This document shows, in pieces, positions 53,945 to 63,424 of a DNA stretch of 64,000 nt; within the stretch, counting starts at the first letter, position 1, and each line of letters opens with the position of its first letter. Source of the DNA: Magicicada septendecula. Lineage: Eukaryota > Arthropoda > Insecta > Hemiptera > Cicadidae. The translations under genes and the position numbers were made by a program. The notes under the pieces are model-generated. The model worked only from the letters and a program-made list of their open reading frames with translations, had not been told where the DNA came from and searched no databases. The stretch spans positions 39,363,344 to 39,427,343 of the forward strand of contig CM068370.1 in assembly GCA_034769895.1 (NCBI GenBank), in the 5' to 3' direction.

Positions 53945-54570
53945 CATAATCATAGTCATCTTCACGGATTAAACCAAGGATGGTTTGTTCTGGTCTAAAA
54001 TAGGCAAAGATTAGAGCTGGCCACTCCAGCGCTTCCTCGGACGTCCCACACCTCTCCGTCCCTTCGGCTTATAGTTCCATAGTTGTTTGGGGATGCGGCA
54101 GTCAGCAGTCCATTCGGCAAAGATGTTCCCACCAATTCAGCCGATACTGGGCGATCCTGTCGAGTACACTAATATATATGGTTCCTGCCGTATATCTGTG
54201 TTTCTTCTATGATTATGGAGAGTATAGCCTGCCACGTGCCTGAGAAATCTCATTTCAGCCGCTTGGATGCGACTGGCCTGGCCTTCGTTAAAGTCCAATT
54301 CTCAGACCCATAAAGAATTATGGGAAGAGCCATCACCTTGTAGAATTTTAGGCGTGTTCCTTTACTTGCTGATTTAAGGATTCGCCTAATGGTCCCGCAC
54401 ATAAGGTTGAACTTATGCAACTTATTCACAACGTCGCTGCATGCATTATAAGACACACTGTAGCCCAGGTCTTCGAAATTGCTAACTTGTTCTAGGACAG
54501 TACCATCTATAACAATTTTTGCCCGTACGGGATCAGTTCCACAAAAAGCTATCACCTTGGTCTTACTTAA
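53945..54570 (-). pseudogene. RTE-like LINE 3' copy (subfamily 1)
   Basis: The minus strand starts KTKVIAFCGTDPVRAKIVID, then GTVLEQVSNFEDLGYSVSYN, ACSDVVNKLHKFNLMCGTIR, RILKSASKGTRLKFYKVMAL and ILYGSENWTLTKA, followed by a small frame change and EMRFLRHVAGYTL. GRPRKRW-type coding and a GATGATTATGATGA tail lie at 53945-54060. It extends about 100 codons further 5' than the 52-kb copy. Confidence 0.9.
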
Positions 54571-54574
54571 TTGA

Positions 54575-55255
54575 TATAATAATATATTTAATTTATATTC
54601 TAATATAATAGATATCTAGCACTAACAGATACTATACGTGTGGATCGATCAAGACACCACTTTTGAGAACACGAGGGAATCCAGTCAACGGTATCCTTGA
54701 TACAGAAAGGTGCAATTACAGGCGAGGACACAAAGTATTTCAGCGTTTAATTGACGACTGCAATCATAATAATTCACGTGACACTTCAATGGCATAAACT
54801 ACAAAGTCTACACTTACAGTGAAATAAATTACAGCAATTCTGGTCTCATAACCTTCGTGGCAATTACTGTTGCATGAGATATGTCTTAGTTAAGTCCTGA
54901 CGAACTGAAAAAGACCACGACTTGTTATTAATTCGGATCACTTCGACCTGCGACGGTACGCTTAACACGATGAGAAACGTTGACTTTCCCCCATACAATT
55001 TTACGTCGGCTGTAAACATAGTTTACGGGTGTAATAAAACCGCTGAACGATGAACTCATTAAAAGTGAGATGAGAGAAATACAGTCCGTTCTGATTCGGA
55101 ACGTGGAAACCTTCACAAACTGTTACTGAACTGAGTCGCGTCAATTAACTCGTACGTTTCACTTTAGCGTTTCTCTACAGCCATAGTACACCGTTCACTG
55201 TCAATAACGTCGTGGACAACATGTTGTCATCAACTGAATAGCGATTTACCACCGT
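54575..55255. other. Unassigned intergenic DNA
   Basis: No gene or bounded repeat recognised. Confidence 0.4.
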
Positions 55256-55257
55256 TA

Positions 55258-56159
55258 CGAGTGTCAGTTGAAAAGTTCCCGGAGCGATATCTATAGCTCA
55301 ATAACTAAAGTCTTTCGTATGCTGCAAGGCGTATATTTCGCGTGAACACCTGTTAACTTCGAGATATGTCTGTTAATTTATTCACTTTTTGCCAGCTGCT
55401 TGAAATTTTCCTGTCACGCGTGTTTTTAAAATGCACAAACATCGTGTTGTGATGAATTCTCTGTTAAAAACGTTTTAGCTCCAATGGGAAAGCAAAACGA
55501 AATTGTAAATGTGTTAGGAGATGCTGCGCCTTCAGAAACAACGGTAAGTGGGACATACTCGAGTTTAAACGTGGTCTGAAGACTATCCCAGCAGTGGATG
55601 TCCAAAAAGTGCAACACAAAATGGCGTTATTAAAAAAATTTAATAGTGTATTGGAAGACCGCAGATTGAGGAGTGGATGACGTTGCTGAAATCATAAGCA
55701 TCTCATATGAGCGTGTGCATCATACTTTAATTCAAGAACTTGGTGTGAAAAAGCGTTGTGCAAGATGGCTGCCGCATCTGGAGTTGTTGCGTTTTTGGCG
55801 TCCAGTGAGGGGGGGGGGATCGTTTCAATCCTCGTACGACCACATTTAAACTCAAGTGCCTACTTACACACCGTTGGTTTTGAAGTCGCAGCATCTCCTG
55901 ACACATTTACAATTTTGTTTTGAATTTCCGTTGGCGCTAAACAATTTTTAACAAAGATTCACACCACGATGTTTGATTTTGTCCGTTTTCCAAAACACAC
56001 ATGACACGTCAATTTTAAACAGCTTCTAAACAATTAATAAATTGATAGATAGATTTGTAAATTAACAGGAGTTCACATAAAATACACATCTTACAGCAGC
56101 ATTTTAGTTTTACCGCTAAGCTACAGTTGTCTCTCCGCGAACTTTTCAACTGGCCCTCG
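55258..56159. mobile_element. Fold-back mariner with ~320-bp inverted arms
   Basis: Ends: CGAGTGTCAGTTGAAAAGTT at 55258 and, reversed, CGAGGGCCAGTTGAAAAGTT ending at 56159. Both are flanked by TA (55256-55257, 56160-56161). The right arm (about 55840-56159, reversed) repeats the left arm well past the terminus, including AAATTGTAAATGTGT, AGGAGATGCTGCG and GAGTTTAAA, so both arms derive from the same 5' end. 902 bp. Confidence 0.87.
55420..55830 (+). pseudogene. mariner transposase N-terminal relic
   Basis: Plus-strand frames give DAAPSETTVS, then after shifts and stops VDDVAEIISISYERVHHTLI, QELGVKKRCARWLPHL. This matches the second helix-turn-helix of mariner transposases, which ends with GI--G-VH-IL-E-L---KV-ARWVP-L. 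Coding similarity stops at about 55810, near the hairpin apex. The catalytic domain is entirely missing. Confidence 0.78.
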
Positions 56160-56294
56160 TATTTTACCGTCTTCACTAAACTTTTAGTCAGTCACTTTAT
56201 TTCTCTCCACTGATGGTATGGATACTTTATTTGATGGCATACATGACTTCACTTTCATGTGATGCTTACATTAATATGGGCTAACTTAATGTAT

Positions 56295-56835
56295 ACTCAT
56301 TATCATCATCTTCACAAAACGGCATAGGGAACGTGCTGCCTGTTCCGCCTTCAAAGATCCTCCAGCCATCTCTTCCTGGGCCTACCCACACACCTGTGTC
56401 CTACAGATTTGTATTTTCAGACTTGTTCGGCCAGTCTGGAATCTGACATTCTGTCTAAGTGTTCTTTCCACCGTTGTTTGTAATCTTTTAATTTTTCGTT
56501 AAAGTTAAAAACTTGTAACTCCTCTCTCGTGGCCTCATTCTTCATAAGGTTTAGAACACCTTTTAACTCCTCTTAAGAACGCCATTTCCGAGGCCTGTTT
56601 TTAATGTTTTATTTCTTTGTTTTTCTCCATAGTTCACACCCATACAAGGACCGTCATAACTTTGTAAAACTTTAATTTTGTATCTCGAAGTACCTTGATC
56701 CTAGAAATACGTTTGATTGTCCTACAGGTCGTCTGGAACTTACCTAACTTAACGTCAGTATCATAATTTCTACCATTTTCCTAAATAAATAAAATGACTC
56801 GCCTGTTCTAGAATTTGATCATTAATCATAATTAA
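56295..56835 (-). pseudogene. RTE-like LINE 3' copy (subfamily 2)
   Basis: Antisense counterpart of 48110-48705: on the plus strand CCACACACCTGTGTCCTA (GHRCVG), GTAATCTTTTAATTTTTCG (EKLKDY) and CCTTTTAACTCCTCTTAAG (LRGVKR). The minus reading includes KLNLNEKLKDYKQRWKEHLD-like coding with several indels. Ends in a GATGATAATGAG tail at 56297-56310. Confidence 0.82.
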
Positions 56836-57403
56836 ATTACATTATTATATTGTATACTCATAATACAATAATTTACTGTAATCTATTTTACAGTATATCT
56901 GCAAATAACACTAAGGTTATGGTTTTCAAAGGAGAAGAACCGGCCTTCTTCTTTTTCCAGAGCTACGGAAATGTTCCGCTCCCAAAGGAATACGTACACT
57001 CCACCACACTACACCAACGCTTCCTAGGGTCTCATACACTTCGCTGTCCAACAGGCTAACTTTCTCAGGCGACCTGCCATCTGGCGTCCTATTCAGACGA
57101 GCGATCCAGCTCTCTTTGTTATCTTCAATACGATCTTGTATATTAAAAATGTTCAACTCTTTACTAATGGCATAATTGTAGGGTCTATGCCTTCGTGTGC
57201 AGCCTTAACAGGTCGCAAGGATCGAATCTCCGGCGCCTGTTTCCTATTCAGACGTATTTTTTTCGCCGGAACCCAAGTTTCAGAACAATACAATAACATT
57301 GACACAGCCATTACCTTATAAACTTTTAATGAAAAAAATTTGTGTTAGTGGTTGAAATCACAATCAGAATGATCACTGTTGCACACCACTATATAGATAT
57401 AAA

Positions 57404-58096
57404 ATGGCGGCAATCAATTCATTTTGTTACAGAGCTCAGAAGTGTTTAAAAGAGACCGAATCAAAAGATAGGGAGTTAAAAACGATAAAGGGAATTGTAA
57501 GGAATAATAATTATAACACCAACATAGTGGATAAAGTTATGAAAAGGGTTAACATACAAAAAGCTAAAATAGAAGCAGAACAAAAAAATTATGCAGGGTC
57601 ATTGACATACATAGGTTCACATACTAGAAAAATTATAAAATGTTTTAATAAATATGGAGTAGATATAGCTATTAAAAAATGTGAAACGGTATTTGATAAG
57701 ATAAGGAATAAGAATATAGAAAAAATTCCAGTATTACAGAAAAGCGGAATTTATAAATTAAAATGTAAAGACTGCAACAAAGTGTACCTAGGTGAGACAG
57801 GACGAAAATTCGTATGCAGGTTGTCTGACCACAAACGTGGAGAAGGTAATAGAACAACCAATTCGTTATATGCAAGACATTTCATAGAAGACAACCATAA
57901 GTTTGTTAATCCTTTGGAAGAATACGAAATTGTAAAAGTAGTAAATAACACAGTTGAAAGGAAGCTTAGAGAGGAATTAGAAATATTGAAAGAAAGAGAA
58001 AAAGGGTTAGACAATTTAATTAATATTAAAATTAAATTTGATAATGAAGAAATATTTTATAACATGATTAAGAAGTTAATGATAGAGGACAGATAG
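57404..58096 (+). CDS. Penelope-like GIY-YIG endonuclease with C-terminal end of RT
   Basis: A 230-codon uninterrupted frame. Residues about 20-70 (ELKTIKGIVRNNNYNTNIVD, KVMKRVNIQKAKIE) match the end of the Penelope RT and its linker. Around residues 100-120, KIRNKNIEKIPVLQKSG leads into the GIY-YIG nuclease: GIYKLKCKDCNKVYLGETGR (GIY...YLG, with the CKDC zinc-type cysteine pair typical of the Penelope subfamily), then KFVCRLSDHKRGEG (conserved Arg and His) and SLYARHFIEDNHKF. A basic, acidic C-terminus follows. In intact elements this nuclease nicks the target for RT priming. The catalytic palm is missing here. The start ATG at 57404 is the first Met and may not be natural, because the element is truncated. 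No frameshift or stop suggests recent insertion. Confidence 0.92.
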   Translation: MAAINSFCYRAQKCLKETESKDRELKTIKGIVRNNNYNTNIVDKVMKRVNIQKAKIEAEQKNYAGSLTYIGSHTRKIIKCFNKYGVDIAIKKCETVFDKIRNKNIEKIPVLQKSGIYKLKCKDCNKVYLGETGRKFVCRLSDHKRGEGNRTTNSLYARHFIEDNHKFVNPLEEYEIVKVVNNTVERKLREELEILKEREKGLDNLINIKIKFDNEEIFYNMIKKLMIEDR

Positions 58097-58200
58097 ATAA
58101 GATTAAGAATTATATTGCATAGAACTAATTGGATGTTTTAAAATAAGGGTGTGTGACTGACCCACGTGTGTGGGGAGGAAGAGGGTAAGTTTAAAAGGAT

Positions 58201-58227
58201 GCACACACACACACACACACACACACA
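58201..58227. repeat. (CA)n microsatellite inside the Penelope-like element
   Basis: Short pure CA run in the 3' region of the element. Confidence 0.9.
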
Positions 58228-58386
58228 AAACACTGAAACACAAGGAATTTGCTAGAAAAATATGTAACTGTACAGATGGTGGGACAGGGTTTAGGGGGTG
58301 GGGAAGGGTCATTTATATTATAGCTTGTTGTGTGTGAGCAGGGTGGGGAGAGGGGTGAAGGGTTTGTATTGACGTAATTTCTGCCT

Positions 58387-58434
58387 ATTCCGATCTGACG
58401 ATGGGCTGTGAAGCTTGAAAGCGCTAATCGGGAT
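58387..58434 (+). ncRNA. Hammerhead ribozyme of the Penelope-like element
   Basis: Helix I: ATTCCGAT (58387-58394) pairs with ATCGGGAT (58427-58434), 8 bp with one G-U. Core CTGACGA (58395-58401), one extra T (58402), helix II GGGCT-GTGA-AGCTT (58403-58416), GAAA (58417-58420). Helix III is only the palindrome AGCGCT (58420-58425), which cannot close on itself but can pair between two copies. Predicted cleavage follows A58426. Hammerheads with minimal helix III, active as dimers, are established for Penelope-like elements. Activity here is inferred. Confidence 0.82.
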
Positions 58435-58674
58435 AATTTATATAGTGGTGTGCAACAGTGATCATTGTGATTATAAACTTTTAGTCGAGTCTCTTTCCTT
58501 GTCTGTTTTTCTTGACAGCGCTCGACGAACTGTGCCACATATTGAGTGGAACTTCGCCAACTTGTGATCAACAGCATGGTGATCCATATCATGAGTGATG
58601 TCACAGCCGAGTTAGCGAATACGTGACACCTGGTCTATACTCTTATTTCCCATTTGGTAGAAAGGGTTAGTCCG

Positions 58675-58960
58675 TTGTTAGCCGCGAAACATATCAGTCA
58701 ATTGCAAGTAGCGTCCAATTAGAAATAACGCGCAGTGGGTCATTTTCTGTGGGAAAGGAGCTGTAACCCTACTGAAATTCATCACCAGTTAAGAGAAGCG
58801 CACGGTGACGTAGCATTTTTTCGCCAGGCCACAACAAAATAGTGCGAGTTGTTCGAAAGCGGCCGCCAGTATATCGAGGATGATTATCGGCAGGTAAGGC
58901 CATCAACTTAATCAACGGATGACAACGTTAAACGCGTTCATCAATTGTTGCTTGCAAATA
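58675..58960. other. Unassigned spacer
   Basis: Nothing supported. Confidence 0.4.
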
Positions 58961-58964
58961 GGCG

Positions 58965-59678
58965 AATCTAAAGTTACACGAGACGGATATTTGAATATGC
59001 TGTTGTTTGCTGACTATTTGCTTGTACTTCAAAATACAGAATCTGATTTGCAAAAATCTGTTTTTAAGCTTTATCAGACGGTACAATAAAAATCCCCACA
59101 ATAAAATAAAAACAAAGGTAATTTCATTTCAAGGCAAGAAACCAATAAGAACAAAAATAATTATTAATTATAAAATTGTAGAACAGGTGAGCCATTTTAA
59201 TTATTTGGTAAATGATATTGCTATGGTAGGAATTATGATACTGATGTTACGTTAGGTAAGTTCCAGACGAACTGTGGAACAATCAACCTTATTTTTAGGA
59301 CTACGTTACGTCGAGATATAAAATTAAAGTTTTACAAAGCGGTCCCTTTATTGTCCTATTGATGTGAAGTATGGAGAACAACAAGAAACAAGACAGTAAA
59401 ATACAGGCCTCGGAAATGGCGTTCTTAAGAGGAGTTAAAAGGTGTTCGAAACTTGTCCGTATCAAGAATGAGGTCATAAGAGAAGAGTTACAAGTTTTTA
59501 ACTTGAATGAAAAATTAAAAGATTACAAACAACGGTGGGAAGAACACTTAGAAATAATCTCAGATTCCAGACTGGCCAAACAAGTCTAGAAGTAGAAATG
59601 TATAGGACACAGGTGTGTGGGTAGACCCAGGAAGAGACGGCTGAAACTGAAGGTAGAACAGACAGCACCTCACCTATG
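58965..59678 (+). pseudogene. RTE-like LINE C-terminal region (subfamily 2)
   Basis: Begins NMLLFADYLLVLQNTESDLQ, where FADY replaces the catalytic FADD. It is followed, after a shift, by IKTKVISFQGKKPIRTKIII and NYKIVEQVSHFNYLV. After further shifts the frame 59371-59589 gives KQDSKIQASEMAFLRGVKRC, SKLVRIKNEVIREELQVFNL and NEKLKDYKQRWEEHLEIISD. The stop replaces the codon before the GHRCVGRPRKR segment, which follows in readable form. The 3' end passes directly into a long TGA microsatellite. Confidence 0.9.
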
Positions 59679-59679
59679 C

Positions 59680-59755
<76 letters not shown>
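59679..59755. repeat. (TGA)n microsatellite, 3' tail of the RTE-like copy
   Basis: About 25 TGA repeats immediately after the LINE 3' region. Other copies have 3-4 GAT units at the same point, so this tail has expanded. Confidence 0.93.
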
Positions 59756-59759
59756 AGGC

Positions 59760-60775
59760 GAATCAACTCGTCTCGGAACTGGGTATTTCGCACTGAAGTG
59801 TGCACTATATCATCTCTGAAAGTCTGACAAAATGTTTGTAGAGTGCAATGGGCGAAAAGTTTGGAAATCGAAGCGACGGCAGACGCTATAGGCCCATCAA
59901 TGTTGATGACATTAATCGGGACGTATTGACGCAAGAACAGTTCGTCGCAGCAAGGATTTCGACAGCAAGAGACATTTTTAATGGCGACATTTGCACGTTA
60001 CGACGGAGCTGTCGTGTAGGTGTTATACTAACAACCGGGGATGTGTAGATCTGAAAAGACATACAACAACGACAATAATATAGACTAGACTTGTTATGCC
60101 TAAAACTAAGTCAGGCGACATTCGTTTACGTAATCCGTTGCTCAGTTACACAAGTTATTGTCAAACCTTGCTTCACTCACTTCTCAGTAGTCATCCTTCG
60201 CCGCATGAATTATTTATGGCGCTCTCAGCGGTCTCTTCTACTCCCGTTACACTTCAGAAGCGTGCTCGTTGTTTTCAAAATTATAAACAGAGAGATTTTC
60301 TTTCAATGACAACGAACACGCGTTGCGCACAATGAGCGTTTTAGCATCGGACGGCTGCAGTAACCGTCGCAACTAACGTATAACTCGAGGATTTCATAAT
60401 GAAAGAAAGAAAACAATGGAAAACCGGGTTGAACTAGATAACGTGAAAGATAATGTAAAAAAAAAAAAAAAACTGGCTGCTGTAACAGTTTGTTGACTGC
60501 TCAGACTAAAGTTGACGCAACGTAAAGAATAACGGAGTAACGGATGCTCGGACGCCGTGAACCATGCGAGTGAACGGACCGGACCATAAAAGTTATTTTA
60601 TGTAATTAGGATGTTGTTGCTGCCGGCTCGCTCGTGCTTGAATAGTATTAGTACATGCATGCAACTACAGTACAATGCGTCGATGTTATGTCATTGTTGA
60701 AAAGCCACGATCGAAATGTATCAAAATTTATATTTTCATTGTCTTCTTCCTATTCCTCTTATCTTCCTTTCTACA
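59760..60775. other. Unassigned intergenic DNA
   Basis: Short frames at 59848-60048 and 60091-60335 have no recognisable domain. Confidence 0.4.
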
Positions 60776-60779
60776 ACCC

Positions 60780-60840
60780 TTCTTCTTCTTCTTCTTCTTC
60801 TTCTTCTTCTTCTTCTTCTTCTTCTTCTTCTTCTTCTTCT
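60780..60840. repeat. (TTC)n microsatellite
   Basis: About 20 pure TTC repeats. No LINE remnant is adjacent on either side. Confidence 0.95.
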
Positions 60841-60844
60841 CCTT

Positions 60845-61470
60845 TCCTTTTACAGAGCGAACGAAGGTCGAATAAAACATGTACAGCTGGAAAATTTTCT
60901 TGAACACATACTTCTACTGTGAAAAAAAGAAAATTTTTTTAGGCGCTTCTGAATTACAGGTAGTTCAAAAAAATGATTTTTCCCCCGTCGAAAAGAAGCC
61001 AGTTATAATGGCAAATAAGGTGGCGGTTAACGAAATTTTTTACTGTAATAATACAAGGGTAAAAATGACACGTATGGCGCCAGAACGAATTTCTGTAGTG
61101 AGCAATTAGGGCGCAATAAAAGTAAACCCAAGACGGGCATTTTACAACCCATCTGCCCACAGTCATTGTTGTAAGATACAGTTCTAGTACTGAGCCGTTA
61201 CAAGCTAACAGTTCACAATTCACGCTCAATAGCGGGCGCGAGGTTCACACACGCACAAACACACAACATCTAACAAATGATTAAACGATAGCAGTATGAA
61301 TATTGTTCTATTGGCCTACACAGTATACGTCGTACACATGAACAGTCGAGAGTGTATCGCAAACCAGCAAACAAGCAAATGGGCCACAATTGAAGTAAAT
61401 GTTCTTCTTTACATGTATATTAGGCGTTGGTGCGAGCGTAGCTTAAGGGTAGACGTAGGAGAAGAAGTGG
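60845..61470. other. Unassigned intergenic DNA
   Basis: Nothing supported. Confidence 0.4.
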
Positions 61471-61474
61471 GTAC

Positions 61475-61660
<186 letters not shown>

Positions 61661-61664
61661 GAGC

Positions 61665-63225
61665 GTATGTACGTAAGTTTATTCATTTGTAAACGACAAA
61701 AGTGTGTGTACGTGTATGTGATCTGATCAATGACTGTATTCAGACATATCGGCTCAGTATGTAAGGAACTAGTTCTTCCGCTTACAAAATGATGAGCGTG
61801 AAGCAATACTTGCAGGTAGGAAAAGAGGCTGTAAAACTGTTCCCAAGACTTTTTGAGGGTCGTGTTCGTTGCAGGCCTGTTGTTCACGCAAGGAACACTT
61901 TGGGGCCCCACACGTATCGCCTTTATCTGTAACACAGTTTACTAACGAAATTGTGAACTGTTAATAGTAGTAGGCCTGTCCATATTGACTCAACGAACCG
62001 AATGATTCCCTTATAATACGTTCATATGAAGCTGTGCGTTGTAGTAGATCATATGGCATCATATCCAGCATGACTGTGAAACGTCAGATACGCCATCATG
62101 ACTCACGACTGGAACGGCCGGAACTAGTCAACGTCCTTGCGACCAAAATTACACGGTCAGGAGAGAAGGATTCAGTCGGCCCAGAACCAGTTATCAGTTG
62201 ATGAGGTAAACATTCAGTGAAGTACTGCGGATCGCGTTATTTGAAATACCTTCCTCTAATTGCTAAAGCAGTTATAATTTTTTTGAAATTATAGACTATG
62301 CTTTAACTAATTCGTTCTCTTGACTGGTGTAAACTCTCCTATTTTATTTTCTCTGCTTTTATAATTTGTATTTTCAAACACATAATTACGTGAAAACTTT
62401 AAGTTAACTCACTAACATACGCTTACAAACATATGGATCTATTCAATCTGTAAACCCGTCACTGTTCTAACACGCAAGACAATTATGTTCTGAATGCGTT
62501 TTTACAAATTCACTGCGACCTTAATGTGGAAGACAGATTAGTGTAATTTGTGACTTCGAGTTTTCAAGTTTAACTATTTATTTTGGAAAATTGTTACTGA
62601 TTTTGGAAAGTAACGCTTTGCTGACGCCTTGTTAACGTATTAATAACATGAGGAAACTTTCGTCAAGTACTCGATGTTGTTGACGACAAATATGAGACGG
62701 AAGAACAGGCTGTAGGCGCAGTGGTATTGCCAGAAACCTCATAGTATTAGTTTTTAAAATAAATTTAAAAAATTTTTCCTTAATGGTAGAGATGATATTT
62801 TGGTAGAGAAAAAATATATTAAAAAAATTATAGTCCTCTAAAATGTTTTAGGAATGATTTAAATGTGTGTTAATTTTGTATATGAGAGTGTGAGCATGTG
62901 TTTCACTCTCTTTAAAATCTCTCTAGCCTATTGACATCTGTGTATATAAACAAATAAATTAAATGTAATTTTAGAGCCCTCCCTCCAACCTCATGAGTCC
63001 TGAACTACACATATACGGGACATTACTTTTTCAATTTTCGTTCCATCTTACCCCTAAAAATGATATTCGCCTGCTACTGAATACAAGAATTATATACACG
63101 AATCTCATGAATCCCGAAAGAAACATATTACACTGTACTTTTCAACTTAACTCTCTTCTTACGTGTGACTTTACAAGAAACCCTATGAAGGTTTCTTGTA
63201 TGTACTTAGTGTAAGTACTTTGTAC
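61665..63225. other. Unassigned intergenic DNA
   Basis: No gene supported. The 73-codon frame at 62993-63214 is unrecognised. Confidence 0.4.
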
Positions 63226-63227
63226 TC

Positions 63228-63420
63228 CATCATCATTATCTTCAGCAAGGATTAAAGCAAAACTGGTCTGTTCCGGTCCCAAGCATATAGACTAGATCTG
63301 CTCACTGCAACGCTTCTCCGGACGCCCCACACCTCTCCATTATTTCGACTTATAATTAGGGGATGCGGCAGTCATATCCGTTCGGTTAAGATCTTCCCCA
63401 ATATTGGGTAAATATTATTC
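63228..63420 (-). pseudogene. RTE-like LINE 3' fragment (subfamily 1)
   Basis: Antisense: CATCATCATTATCTTCA tail, GGTCTGTTCCGGTCCCAA, GACGCCCCACACCTCTCC and GGGGATGCGGCAGTCAT match the 53945-54130 copy. It is cut after WWEHL-type coding at about 63400. More diverged than most, with a small deletion. Confidence 0.78.
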
Positions 63421-63424
63421 ATAA

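Larger units (their letters stand above)
57329..58470 (+). mobile_element. Penelope-like element, 5' truncated, with terminal inverted repeats and hammerhead
   Basis: Bracketed by a perfect 13-bp target duplication TTATAAACTTTTA (57316-57328 and 58471-58483). A 32-bp inverted repeat joins the two ends: 57358-57395 (with a 6-bp internal addition, CAGAAT) and 58439-58470, sharing GATCACTGTTGCACACCACT. It contains one open frame (57404-58096), a 3' region with a CA microsatellite (58201-58227) and a hammerhead ribozyme just inside the right terminus. The RT domain is missing, so it could move only with help. Confidence 0.92.
56905..58670 (-). pseudogene. RTE-like LINE copy (subfamily 3) split by a Penelope-like element
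   Basis: The 3' piece (57328-56945) reads, on the minus strand, VMAVSMLLYCSETWVPAKK-like, IRSLRPVKAAHEGIDPTI and NIFNIQDRIEDNKESWIARL, then NRTPDGRSPEKV. The 5' piece (58670-58471) reads HDMDHHAVDHKLAKFHSICG, TVRRALSRKT. Both match the intact order at 45560-45975, where LAKFQSICGI, RKTRKQTQLKLYKLMGVPV and SETWVPA are continuous. The Penelope-like element sits exactly between RKT-KETRLK and YKVMAV. A short plus-strand RT-like piece (ISANNTKVMVFKGEEPA) lies at about 56895-56950. Confidence 0.87.

Noticed and set aside
58191..58604. 137-codon minus-strand frame
   Set aside because: It crosses the boundary between the Penelope-like element and the host LINE and the CA microsatellite; a chance frame.
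59848..60335. Candidate small host genes
   Set aside because: Short frames without motifs, splice context or conservation evidence.
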